Shown: positions 9,069 through 18,666, counted from the first letter of the stretch. The stretch is DNA of 64,000 nucleotides from Rhodopseudomonas pentothenatexigens (GCF_900218015.1 NZ_UFQQ01000014.1:91126-155125); one strand, 5' to 3'. Notes: a model not told the origin generated them from the letters alone. Numbers and translations are program-made.

Positions 9069-9412
9069 GAGAGTCCCGAGGCTGCGACCAGTTCCGGCGC
9101 GGTCAGCATAGCATTGCGGCTCGCGCCGCATTCGCTAAAATTTTCCGCAGGGTCACAACTGATACGACAGCGATTTCGCCGAAAATCCAGTCACAACGGC
9201 GCGCATGCCGCCGGGTTCCGGGCAGGCGCGATCAGGGAGGCGAGGATGGCAGTCGCATGCACGCAGGCGGCGCACGGATCGTCCGGTGGCAACGTCGCCG
9301 GCATGACCTCGTTATCGTGCGGGGATTGCGCGCCGATGAACCGACGCGCTGAACCCGATAGCATCGGGCAGCAAATCACGGCTCGGGGTGCTGTGCTTGC
9401 GGGGGAATGTCC
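9069..9412. other. Intergenic between divergent kinase and VOC genes
   Basis: A 344-base divergent gap that must hold promoters for both neighbours. An AT-richer patch with TCGCTAAAATTTTCCGC lies around 9131. A GGGGGA ribosome site sits at 9401-9406. No gene or strong inverted repeat is seen. Confidence 0.4.
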
Positions 9413-10252
9413 ATGATCACTGCGATCGATCATCTCGTCGTCCTGGTCAGCGACCTGCCGGCGGCGGTCGCCACCTACGAGACGCTGCTGGCCCGCGCGC
9501 CGGCCTGGCGCGGCGGCGACGACGGCTCCGACAACGTCCTGTTTACCCTGGACAACATGTCGCTGGAATTGATGGCGCCGTCCGGCAGCGGACAGGCCGC
9601 CGAACGGCTGCGCACCCTGATCAAGCTGCAGGGCGAGGGGATCGCCAGCCTGTGCTTCCGCGTCGCCGACGCCGCCGGTGCGCGAAACCGGCTGGAGCGG
9701 GTGGCGCTGCAGCCGACGCCGGTCGCCGACGTCGAAGGCCGCGACCGGATCACCGGCGCCACGCTGGCGTGGAAGCGGACCCGGACTGCGACCGAGACCA
9801 CCCGCGGGGTGCGGATGTTCTTCCTCGAGCTCGGGTCCGAACGGCCGCACTCTCAGGTGATCGGCGCTTCGCCGGTCGTCGGCCTGGATCATCTGGTGAT
9901 CTCGACCTCCGACCCGGAGCGCGCCGCGGCGCTGTACGGGGCCCGGCTCGGGCTCGCTTTGGCGCTGGACCGGACGCGGCAGGATTGCGGGCGGCTGATG
10001 TCGTTCCAGTGTGGCGACCTCAGGATCGAAGTCGTGCACCGGCCGGTCGCAGGCTCGGACGCCAATCACGACAAGCTGTGGGGCGTGGGCTGGCGAGTCG
10101 ACGACGTCGAGGCGTCGCGCGAGCGGCTGATCGCCGCCGGCCTCACCGTCACCGCATCGCGCGCCGGCCGTCACGCCGACACCCGAGTCATCACGGTGCG
10201 CAGCGGCACCTGCCGGATTCCGACCCTGCTGGTGCAAAGGACCCCGGCCTGA
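9413..10252 (+). CDS. VOC (glyoxalase/dioxygenase-fold) protein with two modules
   Basis: A 279-residue soluble protein made of two tandem VOC halves. The first begins AIDHLVVLVSDLPAAVATYETLL and the second VGLDHLVISTSDPERAAALYGARLGLAL near residue 155. Each has the beta-alpha-beta-beta-beta pattern. The His and Glu positions (DHLV..., LELMAPS, LDHLVIS, LRIEVVH) could bind a metal, as in glyoxalase I and extradiol dioxygenases. The substrate is unknown. ATG 9413 is preferred over ATG 9407 because GGGGGA (9401-9406) lies six bases before it and would be too close to the earlier ATG. Confidence 0.75.
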   Translation: MITAIDHLVVLVSDLPAAVATYETLLARAPAWRGGDDGSDNVLFTLDNMSLELMAPSGSGQAAERLRTLIKLQGEGIASLCFRVADAAGARNRLERVALQPTPVADVEGRDRITGATLAWKRTRTATETTRGVRMFFLELGSERPHSQVIGASPVVGLDHLVISTSDPERAAALYGARLGLALALDRTRQDCGRLMSFQCGDLRIEVVHRPVAGSDANHDKLWGVGWRVDDVEASRERLIAAGLTVTASRAGRHADTRVITVRSGTCRIPTLLVQRTPA

Positions 10253-10280
10253 TCCGGCAACGGCGTCAAGCGCGGCGGCG

Positions 10281-11825
10281 CTACCACCAGCCCGGCTGCT
10301 CCCGGCGATAGTAGTCTTGCGGCTGGCGGTAATAGCCTTCGCCATAGCGGCCGCGCCGCCGCGGATCGGGGGCGCGTTGCTCCATCCGCTGGAAGAAGAA
10401 GCCGAAGCCGCCGTCGTCCCAATCGTCGCTGCTGGCCACCGGGACCTCCTCCCGGGTCGGCTTGCGCGTAATGAATCCGCCCTGCGGCTGGTCGCTCAGC
10501 ACCGCGACGAACTCGGTGCGATAGTTGGTTTCGGCGCTCAGCGGCTCGTCGGAAATGACGATCGAGGAGCGCGGCAGGGCGGTCGGGCCGATCTGGTCGA
10601 GTACCTCCTGGGGGATGGTGATGCGGTCGAGCGCGCTCTTGGCGCTGTCCGCGGTCTCGATCGTGACCGCGCTCCAGCGCAGGCCGGTCTCGTCCTTGGC
10701 CATCGCTGTAAAGATGTGGGTGCCGATCGGACGGTCGGGATCGCGGATCGTCACCGGCACCTCGATCGACGAGTCGAACAGTTCGCCGCCGTCCGGCAGC
10801 GGCTTGCGGGTGTTGCGCCGGACATACAGCTTCTGGGTCGCGCGGCTGACGTAGATCGAGGCCGGCTCCAGCGCGAGCCTGGCGCTGGTGGCGAGCTTTT
10901 CGGTTTCCGCCTTTTTCGCCGCGGCTGCTTTCGCAGCCTCCTTGGTGGCGACCGCGGTCGCCTGTTTGGCGTCGGCGTCGGCTTTCGCGGTTTCGAGCTG
11001 GGTCGTGGCTTCGCCCAGGCGCTGCGCCGCCTTCTGCTGCCGCTCTTCGGCCTTGGCCCTGGCGTCGTCGGTCTTGGCGGCGATCAGCACCTTGTCGGCG
11101 GCCTTCAGCGCCGCCTCGGCGCGCGCCTTCTCGCGCTCCAGATTGCGCAGCGACGGCTTGAGCGGCTTCAGCGCGCGCACCGCGGCTGCCGCGGCCGCCT
11201 TGGCGTCTTCGGCCGCCCGGGCCGCCTCGGCCGCTTCACGCGTCAGCGTCTCCGCGCGACCCGGTGCGGCGGCCAGCGCCTCGGCGCTCGGCGAGAACAG
11301 CACCGGATGGCTGATGTCGACCGGCGCGGCGTCCTCGGGCGATACGATCACCCGCAGTCCGATCTTGGCCCTGTCGAAAATCCGCTCTGCGAAACTGTAA
11401 GGCATCCGCACGCAGCCATGCGACGCCGGATAGCCGGGCAGCGGACCACCGTGCAACGCGACCCCGTTCCAGGTGATGCGCAGCATGTGCGGCATCCAGG
11501 CGTCGTCGTACATCGTCGAGCGGTGGTCCTTATCCTTCTCGACCACGGCGAACACGCCCGCCGGAGTCTCGCGCCCGGTGGTGCCGGTCGAGACCGGCGC
11601 GCGATAGATCCAGCCCTCGGCATCGTACAGCGTCACCCGCTGGCCCTTGATCGAGACGATCGCCATCACCGGCTCACCGGCCTCGCGCGGGGCGATCGCT
11701 TCGGTGGTCGCTGCAGGGCGCGCCCGCTTGGCGTCCGCGTCAGGTGCCGAAGCGACCACGGCGAGGATCGTCGCCAGACTGAGGAGGGCGGGGGACCCGA
11801 CCCGGCGCAAGGCGCTCTGCTTCAT
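10281..11825 (-). CDS. L,D-transpeptidase (YkuD) with coiled coil and degenerate second domain
   Basis: A 514-residue exported protein. A signal peptide covers residues 1-32. Residues about 52-160 are a YkuD catalytic domain with HGGPLPGYPASHGCVRMP: His125, His136 and nucleophile Cys138. Such enzymes form 3-3 crosslinks in peptidoglycan or attach outer-membrane proteins to it. Residues about 185-305 are an Ala/Lys/Glu-rich coiled coil. Residues about 310-420 resemble another YkuD domain (IYVSRATQKLYVRR, DRPIGTHIFTAM, SIVISDEPL) but lack the SHGC motif, so they are probably non-catalytic. The tail is rich in Arg, Gly and Tyr. The longer upstream frame was rejected because ATG 11825 starts a good signal peptide. 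Confidence 0.85.
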   Translation of the reverse strand: MKQSALRRVGSPALLSLATILAVVASAPDADAKRARPAATTEAIAPREAGEPVMAIVSIKGQRVTLYDAEGWIYRAPVSTGTTGRETPAGVFAVVEKDKDHRSTMYDDAWMPHMLRITWNGVALHGGPLPGYPASHGCVRMPYSFAERIFDRAKIGLRVIVSPEDAAPVDISHPVLFSPSAEALAAAPGRAETLTREAAEAARAAEDAKAAAAAAVRALKPLKPSLRNLEREKARAEAALKAADKVLIAAKTDDARAKAEERQQKAAQRLGEATTQLETAKADADAKQATAVATKEAAKAAAAKKAETEKLATSARLALEPASIYVSRATQKLYVRRNTRKPLPDGGELFDSSIEVPVTIRDPDRPIGTHIFTAMAKDETGLRWSAVTIETADSAKSALDRITIPQEVLDQIGPTALPRSSIVISDEPLSAETNYRTEFVAVLSDQPQGGFITRKPTREEVPVASSDDWDDGGFGFFFQRMEQRAPDPRRRGRYGEGYYRQPQDYYRREQPGWW

Positions 11826-12015
11826 CGTCGCTCGATTCACTGCGCCTCGCTTCTTGAAAGTGCCGCCTGCGTCGCCCGGACGAATCTCGGCCCATGTTGG
11901 TCGAAATCCGGAAGCACCGCCACCGGTTGCATGCCGGGCGTCGGTGCGACGATCTGCCCCCGCGGGGCACAGCCTTCGCAGGCGAATGTGACGGGCCGAT
12001 GAGCGAGCGCGACCG

Positions 12016-13236
12016 TCAGCCGAGCCGGCAGGGGACGTTGAGATAGCCGCGGAAACGAACTCTGCCGCCGCGCCGGGGGACACCGTCGAGCGCGTAGTCC
12101 GGGAAGCGGGCGAGAAACCGCGACAGCGCGATCGCGCCCTCCAGCCGCGCCAGCGCCATGCCGGCGCATTGATGCGGCCCCGAGGCGAAGGCGAGATGGC
12201 GGTTCGGGCTGCGGGCCACGTCGAACCTGTCGGGATCGGCAAATTGCGCCGGATCGCGATTGGCGGCGCCGATGCACAGCGTCAGCGAGGTGTTCGCCGG
12301 CATCGTCACGCCGCCGATCTCGACCTCTGCGGTGGTGATGCGATTACCGAGCTGGTTGGAGCTCTCGTAGCGCAGGATTTCCTCGACCGCGGTCTTGATC
12401 AGCGCCGGCTCGGCAAGCAGCCGCTGCTTCTGGTCGGGATTGGCCGCGAGCGTCACCAGGCCGTTGCCGATCAGATTGGTGGTGGTCTCGTGGCCGGCGT
12501 TGAGCAGGAAGATGCAGTTGTGCAGCAGCTCCTTGGAGGAGAGCTTCTCGCCACCGGCCTCACCCTGAATCAGCCGGGTCAGCACATCGCGCTCCGGATC
12601 GCCGGGCGCGGCGGCGCGGCGGGCGATCAGGGTGTCGAGATAGCCGAGAAACTCGCCGACCGCCTCGTTGCCCCGATTGAAGGTGTCCGCCCCGATCACC
12701 GGCTCGAGCGCGCCGAGGATCGCCAGCGACCATTCGCGCAGCGGCGCGCGCTCGTGGTGCGGCACGCCGAGCAGATTGCCGATCACCTCGATCGGGATCG
12801 CCGCGGCAAAATCCTCGATCAGGTCGACCCGGCCTTTGTCGGCCATGGCATCCAGCAGCCGGTCGACCAGCGCGATCAGCTCCGGCTCCATGCCGGCGAT
12901 CGCCCGCGGCGTCAGCGCCCCCATGATCAATCGCCTTACTCTGGTATGGGATGGCGGGTCGTTGAACACCAGGCTGGTGGTGTGGTGCTCGAACAGCAGG
13001 GAATCGCCGTATTTCGGTGCAAACTCCCGCTTCTTGTCCGACGAGAACAGCGCGGTGTTCTTGTACACCGCGACAAGATCCTCGTAGCGGGTCAGGAAGT
13101 AGCCCCCGCCGGCCAGCCGCTTGACCGGCTGGTGCGTCCGCAGCGCCTGATAGGTCGGGTAGGGGTCGTCATAAAAGTCGGGCGTCAGACGTGCGAGATC
13201 GAACGCTTCCGCGAGCTCTGCTGGGGCCGTTTCCAT
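12016..13236 (-). CDS. Cytochrome P450
   Basis: A 406-residue soluble bacterial P450. It has the I-helix oxygen-activation motif AGHETTTN, the K-helix ExxR in EEILRYESS, and the haem loop FASGPHQCAGMALARLE, whose Cys357 is the axial ligand. Bacterial class-I P450s of this type take electrons from a [2Fe-2S] ferredoxin and a ferredoxin reductase. The reductase at 6848-8065 is a possible partner, but no ferredoxin gene is near. The substrate is unknown. It lies divergently from the TetR gene of the efflux operon across about 250 bases. The L,D-transpeptidase gene downstream is probably unrelated. Confidence 0.92.
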   Translation of the reverse strand: METAPAELAEAFDLARLTPDFYDDPYPTYQALRTHQPVKRLAGGGYFLTRYEDLVAVYKNTALFSSDKKREFAPKYGDSLLFEHHTTSLVFNDPPSHTRVRRLIMGALTPRAIAGMEPELIALVDRLLDAMADKGRVDLIEDFAAAIPIEVIGNLLGVPHHERAPLREWSLAILGALEPVIGADTFNRGNEAVGEFLGYLDTLIARRAAAPGDPERDVLTRLIQGEAGGEKLSSKELLHNCIFLLNAGHETTTNLIGNGLVTLAANPDQKQRLLAEPALIKTAVEEILRYESSNQLGNRITTAEVEIGGVTMPANTSLTLCIGAANRDPAQFADPDRFDVARSPNRHLAFASGPHQCAGMALARLEGAIALSRFLARFPDYALDGVPRRGGRVRFRGYLNVPCRLG

Positions 13237-13453
13237 GTCATTCCCGTTTTTGATGTCTATAAGCGATTTACGACGTTGCCGAAACGTCCGGGAAATTCGC
13301 AGCCCCGCCCTTGCGGATGGAACCGGCCCGCCGCATGTCAGGCGCCGGCCGGTCTCCTGCCTCGACCAGCCGGGGCGACGTTGGCGGGCGGTGCGCGGGT
13401 TCCTCTTCAGCCAATCTCAATCCTCACGATTTAGTGCGTCGCAGCGATCCTGA

Positions 13454-13484
13454 TTGACAATTGCCAAGGTGAGTGCCTACTCAC
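13454..13484 (+). promoter_or_regulatory. Putative -35 and TetR operator before the efflux operon
   Basis: A consensus TTGACA (13454-13459) is followed ten bases later by the perfect inverted repeat GTGAGTGCCTACTCAC (13469-13484; six-base arms, four-base centre). The palindrome ends three bases before the TetR start codon and would cover the -10 region. That is where an autorepressing TetR protein would bind. No good -10 is visible, so the promoter part is weak. Confidence 0.5.
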
Positions 13485-13487
13485 AAA

Positions 13488-14189
13488 ATGACTTCACTGC
13501 GCATGACGAGCGATTTGCGCCGGGAACTGATCCTGGGCGCAGCCAAACGTTGCTTTGCCCGGAACGGCTTTGCAGGGACCACCACCAAGAGCGTCGCGGC
13601 CGCCGCGTCGATCTCGGAGGGGTTGCTGTTCAAGCATTTCCCGAGCAAGGCGGCGCTGTATGCCGAAATCCTGGCCTGCGAATGCGAGGCCGATCCGGCG
13701 CTGGTGGATCTGCTCGGGGCGGAGCCGTCCACCGAAACACTGGTGGTGGTGGTGCGGGAGATGGTGCTGCACTTCCTGCACGCCTCCGATCAGCCCGACC
13801 AGGAGGAAGATCAGCGGCTGCGCCTGCTGGTGTCGAGCCAGCTCGACGACGGCGAGTTCGCGCGTCTGGTCTACGAGAAGGTCTCCGGCCTGATCGGGCG
13901 CACCTTCGTGGCGTCGCTGGAGCGGGCGGTGGCAGCCGGCGACGCGGTCCGGATCGGTGAAGAGCCGATGAACCTGTTCTGGTTCGCCCACCACACCTTG
14001 TTGATGGCGGCGCTGGCGCGGCTGCCGTCGGTGCCGTGCCTGAGCTACGGCGATGCCGCCGGTCTCGAGCGCCAGATGTGCGAATTCATCCTACGTGGAA
14101 TTGGTCTGAACGAAGCCGTAATTGCCGTCCATCTCGACCGCGAGTTCTCGCCGGACCGGATTCGGGCGGAAACGACAGAAAGTGCATGA
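13488..14189 (+). CDS. TetR-family repressor of the downstream RND pump
   Basis: A 233-residue regulator. The N-terminal helix-turn-helix is typical (ILGAAKRCFARNGFAGTTTKSVAAAASISEGLLFKHFPSKAALYAEIL), and the rest is the helical ligand-binding and dimer domain. The gene ends one base before the membrane-fusion gene, so it heads the efflux operon and probably represses it until a toxic compound binds. A GTG at 13473 would lie inside the palindrome at 13469-13484, so ATG 13488 is preferred. No clear ribosome site is seen, which suggests a very short or absent leader. Confidence 0.85.
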   Translation: MTSLRMTSDLRRELILGAAKRCFARNGFAGTTTKSVAAAASISEGLLFKHFPSKAALYAEILACECEADPALVDLLGAEPSTETLVVVVREMVLHFLHASDQPDQEEDQRLRLLVSSQLDDGEFARLVYEKVSGLIGRTFVASLERAVAAGDAVRIGEEPMNLFWFAHHTLLMAALARLPSVPCLSYGDAAGLERQMCEFILRGIGLNEAVIAVHLDREFSPDRIRAETTESA

Positions 14190-14190
14190 C

Positions 14191-15384
14191 ATGACGCTTG
14201 CGACAGAAACTCCGCCGTCGGCGCGGAGCTCCAGCGAGAAGCCGCGCCCGCGCCCGGTGCGGAAGGTCCGCTGGTTCATCATCGTCGGACTGCTGCTGGC
14301 TCTGCTGGTCGGCGGCCTGGTCGGCTTCAACGCCTTCCGCAACCACATGATCGCGCAGTTCTTCGCCAACAACAAACCGCCGCCGATCACCGTCACGGTC
14401 GCCGAGGCGAAGTCCGAAGTGCTGCCCAATCTGCTGACCGCGGTCGGCGATCTCGCCGCCGTGCACCAGGTCAACGTCACCACCGACGTCTCCGGGCGGA
14501 TCACCGACATCCTGTTCGAGGCCGGCTCCGAGGTCAAATCGGGGACGCCGCTGGTCAAGCTGTTCGACCAGACCGAGCAGGCCGATCTCGCCAACTTCCG
14601 CGCCCAGGCCAAGGTCGCCGAGCTGTCGCTCGACCGCGCCAAGCAGCTCGCCGCGCGGCAGTTCGGCCCGCAGGCGACGGTCGATTCGGCGCAGGCCGCG
14701 TTCGATCAGGCCAATGCGGGCATTGCCAAGACCGAAGCGCTGATCTCGCAGAAGACGGTGCGCGCACCGTTCGACGGCGTGCTCGGCGTCCGTCACGTCG
14801 AAGTCGGCCAGTATCTCAGCGCCGGCACCCAGATCGTGACGCTGACCGACCTGACGCGGGTGTTCGCCAACTTCACCGTGACCGAAAAGGATTCCGGCAC
14901 CCTGGCGGTCGGCCAGGCCGTCCGCGTCACGGTCGACGCCTATCCGGGGCGGGTGTTCGACGGCAAGATCACCACGATCGAGCCGCAGATCTCGACCGAC
15001 ACCCGCAACATCCGGGTGCAGGCGACGCTCGACAATCCGGGCCGGGTGCTGCGGCCGGGCATGTTCGCGACCACCACCGTGGTGCTGCCGGACAAGCCGG
15101 CGGTGATCACCGTGCCGGAGACCGCGGTCGACTACACGCTGTATGGCGACTCCGTCTTTCTGATCAAGGACGAGAAGGGCGACGACGGCCAGAGCAAGCT
15201 CACGGCGGTGCGGACCTTCGTGCGCACCGGCGACCGCATCAACGGCCGCGCCGTGATCCTGACCGGGGTGAAGCCGGGTGATCGCGTCGTCGCGGTCGGC
15301 CAGCTCAAGCTGCAGTCGGGCGCCGCGGTGGCGATCTCGACCGATCCGCCGCCGCCGCAGCCGAAGACGCCGCCGCGCTACTGA
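14191..15384 (+). CDS. RND efflux membrane-fusion (periplasmic adaptor) protein
   Basis: A 397-residue HlyD/AcrA-type adaptor. It has a cytoplasmic Pro/Arg-rich start and a single membrane anchor (about residues 31-50, FIIVGLLLALLVGGLVGFNAF). The lipoyl and barrel halves follow: VNVTTDVSGRITDILFEAGSEVKSGTPLVKL, then TVRAPFDGVLGVRHVEVGQYLSAGTQIVTL. The helical hairpin between them is short. It bridges the inner-membrane pump at 15505 to an outer-membrane channel not encoded here. It starts one base after the TetR stop, so the two are co-translated. The tail is proline-rich. The MexE/MdtA-like subgroup fits, but the substrate is unknown. Confidence 0.9.
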   Translation: MTLATETPPSARSSSEKPRPRPVRKVRWFIIVGLLLALLVGGLVGFNAFRNHMIAQFFANNKPPPITVTVAEAKSEVLPNLLTAVGDLAAVHQVNVTTDVSGRITDILFEAGSEVKSGTPLVKLFDQTEQADLANFRAQAKVAELSLDRAKQLAARQFGPQATVDSAQAAFDQANAGIAKTEALISQKTVRAPFDGVLGVRHVEVGQYLSAGTQIVTLTDLTRVFANFTVTEKDSGTLAVGQAVRVTVDAYPGRVFDGKITTIEPQISTDTRNIRVQATLDNPGRVLRPGMFATTTVVLPDKPAVITVPETAVDYTLYGDSVFLIKDEKGDDGQSKLTAVRTFVRTGDRINGRAVILTGVKPGDRVVAVGQLKLQSGAAVAISTDPPPPQPKTPPRY

Positions 15385-15504
15385 CGGCCGAAAGCGGCCC
15401 GCGCGCATCGAACAGGTCCGGCCGGCGATCGGCGCCGTCCGGAGACAACTCAACCGCAGCCTCGCCGCGCGCCGCGCGAGAGGCGTGCGCCACGGAGCGT
15501 CCGC

Positions 15505-18500
15505 ATGGTCCTCACAGACATCTTCATCAAACGGCCGGTGCTGTCGCTGGTGGTCAGCATGCTGATCCTGCTGATCGGTTTTCGCGCCGCGATGACGCTG
15601 CCGATCCGGCAATATCCCAAGCTGTCCAACACCGTGGTGACCATCACCACGGCGTATCCGGGCGCCTCGCCGGACCTGATGCAGGGCTTCATCACCACCC
15701 CGCTGGAGCAGGCGGTCGCTTCGGCCGAGGGCGTCGACTACATCACCTCGTCGTCGACCCAAGGCCAGAGCCTGATCACGGTCTACGTCAAGCTCAACTT
15801 CGATCCGAACCAGGCGCTGACCGAAGTGCTGGCCAAGGTGAATTCGGTCAAATACCTGATCCCGAAGGAAGCCAACGATCCGGTGATCGTCAAATCCACC
15901 GGCCAGACCACCGCGGTGATGTATATCGGCTTCTCCAGCAACGAATTGTCGGGGTCGGCGATCTCCGACTATCTGACGCGCGTGGTGCAGCCGGTGCTGT
16001 CGACGGTCGACGGCGTCGCCTCCGCCGACATTCTCGGCGGCCAGACCTTCGCGATGCGGATCTGGCTCGATCCGCTGCGGATGGCGGGGCGCGGGGTGTC
16101 GGCGTCCGACATCTCGGCGGCGATCCAGGCCAACAATTTCCAGGCGGCCGCCGGTCAGACCAAGGGCTATCTGACCGTCTCCAACATCACCACCAACACC
16201 GACCTGCAGAACGTCGATCAGTTCAAACGCATGATCGTCAAGGCCAAGGACGGCGGCTTCGTGCGGATGGAGGACGTCGCCACCGTCGAGCTGGCGGCGC
16301 AGAGCACCGACAGCAGCGTGGCGTTCTCCGGCGAGCGCGCGATCTTCATCGGCGTGCAGGCCACCCCGCAGGGCAACCCGCTCAACATCGTCACCGGCGT
16401 GCGCGCGCTGTTCCCGGAAATCGAGCGCAACCTGCCGCCGTCGATGCACATGAAGGTGGCCTACGATTCGACCAAGTTCATCCGCTCGTCGATCGACGAG
16501 GTGGAGAAGACGCTGATCGAAGCGGTCGGCATCGTCATCGTGGTGATCTTCCTGTTCCTGGCCTCGTTCCGCTCGGTGATCATTCCGGTGGTGACGATCC
16601 CGCTGTCGCTGATCGGCGTCTGCACCGCGATGCTGGCGATGGGATTCTCCATCAACCTGCTGACGCTGCTGGCCATGGTGCTGGCGATCGGCCTCGTGGT
16701 CGACGACGCCATCGTGGTGGTCGAGAACATCCACCGCCATCTCGAGGAGGGCAAGAGTCCGGTCCAGGCGTCGCTGATCGGCGCTCGCGAAATCGTCGGC
16801 CCGGTGATCTCGATGACGATCACGCTGGCCGCGGTGTACGCCCCGATCGGCTTCCTCGGCGGCCTCACCGGCGCGCTGTTCCGCGAATTCGCCTTCACGC
16901 TCGCCGGTGCGGTGATCGTGTCCGGCATCATCGCGCTGACGCTGTCGCCGATGATGTGCTCGGTGCTGCTCAAGCATCAGGACAACCAGGGCTGGTTCGC
17001 CCGCAAGGTCGACCAGGTGTTCAGCTCGGTCACGCGCTGGTATGGCCGGCAACTCGACCGCTCGCTCGACTACCGGCCGATCACCGCGATGTTCGCCGTG
17101 GTGATCCTCGGCCTCGTCGGCTTCATGTACATGAATACGGCCAAGGAGCTGGCGCCCGAAGAGGATCAGGGCATCGTGTTCGCGGTGACCAAGGCGCCGA
17201 AATACGCCAACATCGACTACGCGAATTACTACGGCGAGAAGCTCGACAAGGCCTATGCCAGTTTCCCGGAGACCGACCTGCGCTTCATCCTCAACGGCAC
17301 GTCGGGCCCGAACAACGGCATCGCCGGCATGCTGCTGAAGCCGTGGGACGAGCGCAAGCGCACCGCGATGCAGCTCAAACCGCTGGTGCAGGCCGAGCTC
17401 AGCAAGATCGAGGGCGTCAACGCCTTCGCCTTCAACCTGCCGCCGCTGCCCGGCGGTCCGGGCGGCCTGCCGATCCAGATGGTGATCAACTCCACCGCCG
17501 GCTTCCGTGCCGTCTACGAGGAGATGGTCAAGCTGAAGGACGCCGCGCGCAAGAGCGGTCTGTTCATCGTCGCCGACAGCGACCTCGACTTCAACCAGCC
17601 TGTGGTTCGGGTCACGATCGACCGCACCAAGGCCAGCGACCTCGGCATCAACATGCAGCGGCTCGGCACCACGCTGGCGACGCTGCTGGGCGGCAACTAC
17701 GTCAACCGCTTCAACCTCGAAGGCCGGTCGTATCAAGTCATCCCGCAGGTGCCGCGGGCCGACCGGCTGACGCCGCAATCGCTCGACGGCTTCTACGTGC
17801 CGAACGCCAGTGGCCAGCAGGTGCCGCTGTCGACGCTGGTGAAGATCGAGACCGCGACCGATCCGAACGCGCTGACGCACTTCAACCAGCTCAATTCGGC
17901 GACCTTCCAGGCGGTGCCGATGCCGGGCGTCACCGTCGGACAGGCTGTCGACTTCCTCGAACAGCAGTCCAAGAACCTGCCGTCGGGCTTCAGCCACGAC
18001 TACCTCGCCGACGCGCGGCAATACGTGCAGGAAGGCAACCAGCTCGCCATCACCTTCGGCTTCGCGCTGATCATCATCTTCCTGGTGCTGGCCGCTCAGT
18101 TCGAAAGTCTGCGCGACCCGCTGGTGATCATGATCTCGGTGCCGATGGCGATCTCGGGCGCTTTGATCCCGCTGTTCTTCGGCGTGGCGACGATCAACAT
18201 CTACACCCAGGTCGGTCTGCTGACGCTGGTCGGCCTGATCAGCAAGCACGGCATCCTGATGGTCGAGTTCGCGCGCGAATTGCAGATCAAGGAGGCGCTG
18301 GACAAGCGCACCGCGATCGAACAGGCGGCGCGGGTGCGGCTGCGGCCGATCCTGATGACCACCGCCGCGATGGTGACCGGCCTGCTGCCGCTGCTCACCG
18401 CCTCGGGCGCGGGCGCCGCCAGCCGGTTCTCGATCGGCCTCGTGGTGGTGTCTGGCATGATGATCGGCACGCTGTTCACGCTGTTCGTGCTGCCGGCGGT

Positions 18501-18609
18501 GTATGTGGCGATCGGCACCGACCACCGCGCCGCGATGGAGTCCGATCGCGCCAAGCAGATCGAGGACTACGAGATGGAGCACGGCTCGCCGGCGCTGAAG
18601 CCGAGCTGA
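15505..18609 (+). CDS. RND multidrug efflux permease (HAE1 type)
   Basis: A 1034-residue inner-membrane pump of normal AcrB-family length. It starts VLTDIFIKRPVLSLVVSMLILLIG (TM1), has a large periplasmic porter loop after TM1 and another after TM7, and the proton-relay pair Asp400-Asp401 in TM4 (GLVVDDAIVVVENI). TM5 to TM12 include SMTITLAAVYAPIGFLGG and the C-terminal GLISKHGILMVEFA and RLRPILMTTAAMVTGLLPL motifs. It uses the proton gradient to export hydrophobic compounds through the adaptor at 14191. A 120-base gap separates it from the adaptor gene, and a strong terminator follows. No outer-membrane factor gene is adjacent. Confidence 0.93.
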   Translation: MVLTDIFIKRPVLSLVVSMLILLIGFRAAMTLPIRQYPKLSNTVVTITTAYPGASPDLMQGFITTPLEQAVASAEGVDYITSSSTQGQSLITVYVKLNFDPNQALTEVLAKVNSVKYLIPKEANDPVIVKSTGQTTAVMYIGFSSNELSGSAISDYLTRVVQPVLSTVDGVASADILGGQTFAMRIWLDPLRMAGRGVSASDISAAIQANNFQAAAGQTKGYLTVSNITTNTDLQNVDQFKRMIVKAKDGGFVRMEDVATVELAAQSTDSSVAFSGERAIFIGVQATPQGNPLNIVTGVRALFPEIERNLPPSMHMKVAYDSTKFIRSSIDEVEKTLIEAVGIVIVVIFLFLASFRSVIIPVVTIPLSLIGVCTAMLAMGFSINLLTLLAMVLAIGLVVDDAIVVVENIHRHLEEGKSPVQASLIGAREIVGPVISMTITLAAVYAPIGFLGGLTGALFREFAFTLAGAVIVSGIIALTLSPMMCSVLLKHQDNQGWFARKVDQVFSSVTRWYGRQLDRSLDYRPITAMFAVVILGLVGFMYMNTAKELAPEEDQGIVFAVTKAPKYANIDYANYYGEKLDKAYASFPETDLRFILNGTSGPNNGIAGMLLKPWDERKRTAMQLKPLVQAELSKIEGVNAFAFNLPPLPGGPGGLPIQMVINSTAGFRAVYEEMVKLKDAARKSGLFIVADSDLDFNQPVVRVTIDRTKASDLGINMQRLGTTLATLLGGNYVNRFNLEGRSYQVIPQVPRADRLTPQSLDGFYVPNASGQQVPLSTLVKIETATDPNALTHFNQLNSATFQAVPMPGVTVGQAVDFLEQQSKNLPSGFSHDYLADARQYVQEGNQLAITFGFALIIIFLVLAAQFESLRDPLVIMISVPMAISGALIPLFFGVATINIYTQVGLLTLVGLISKHGILMVEFARELQIKEALDKRTAIEQAARVRLRPILMTTAAMVTGLLPLLTASGAGAASRFSIGLVVVSGMMIGTLFTLFVLPAVYVAIGTDHRAAMESDRAKQIEDYEMEHGSPALKPS

Positions 18610-18634
18610 ACAGGGCTGCGACATTCCGACAACG

Positions 18635-18666
18635 ATGGCGGGCCGAGTGGCCCGCCATTTTGTTTT
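18635..18666 (+). terminator. Rho-independent terminator of the efflux operon
   Basis: A perfect ten-base stem (ATGGCGGGCC / GGCCCGCCAT) with a GAGT loop is followed by TTTTGTTTT. It starts 25 bases after the pump stop codon. Confidence 0.9.

Noticed and set aside
13473..13475. GTG as the start of the efflux TetR regulator
   Set aside because: It falls inside the perfect operator palindrome and adds residues before the conserved domain; ATG 13488 fits better.
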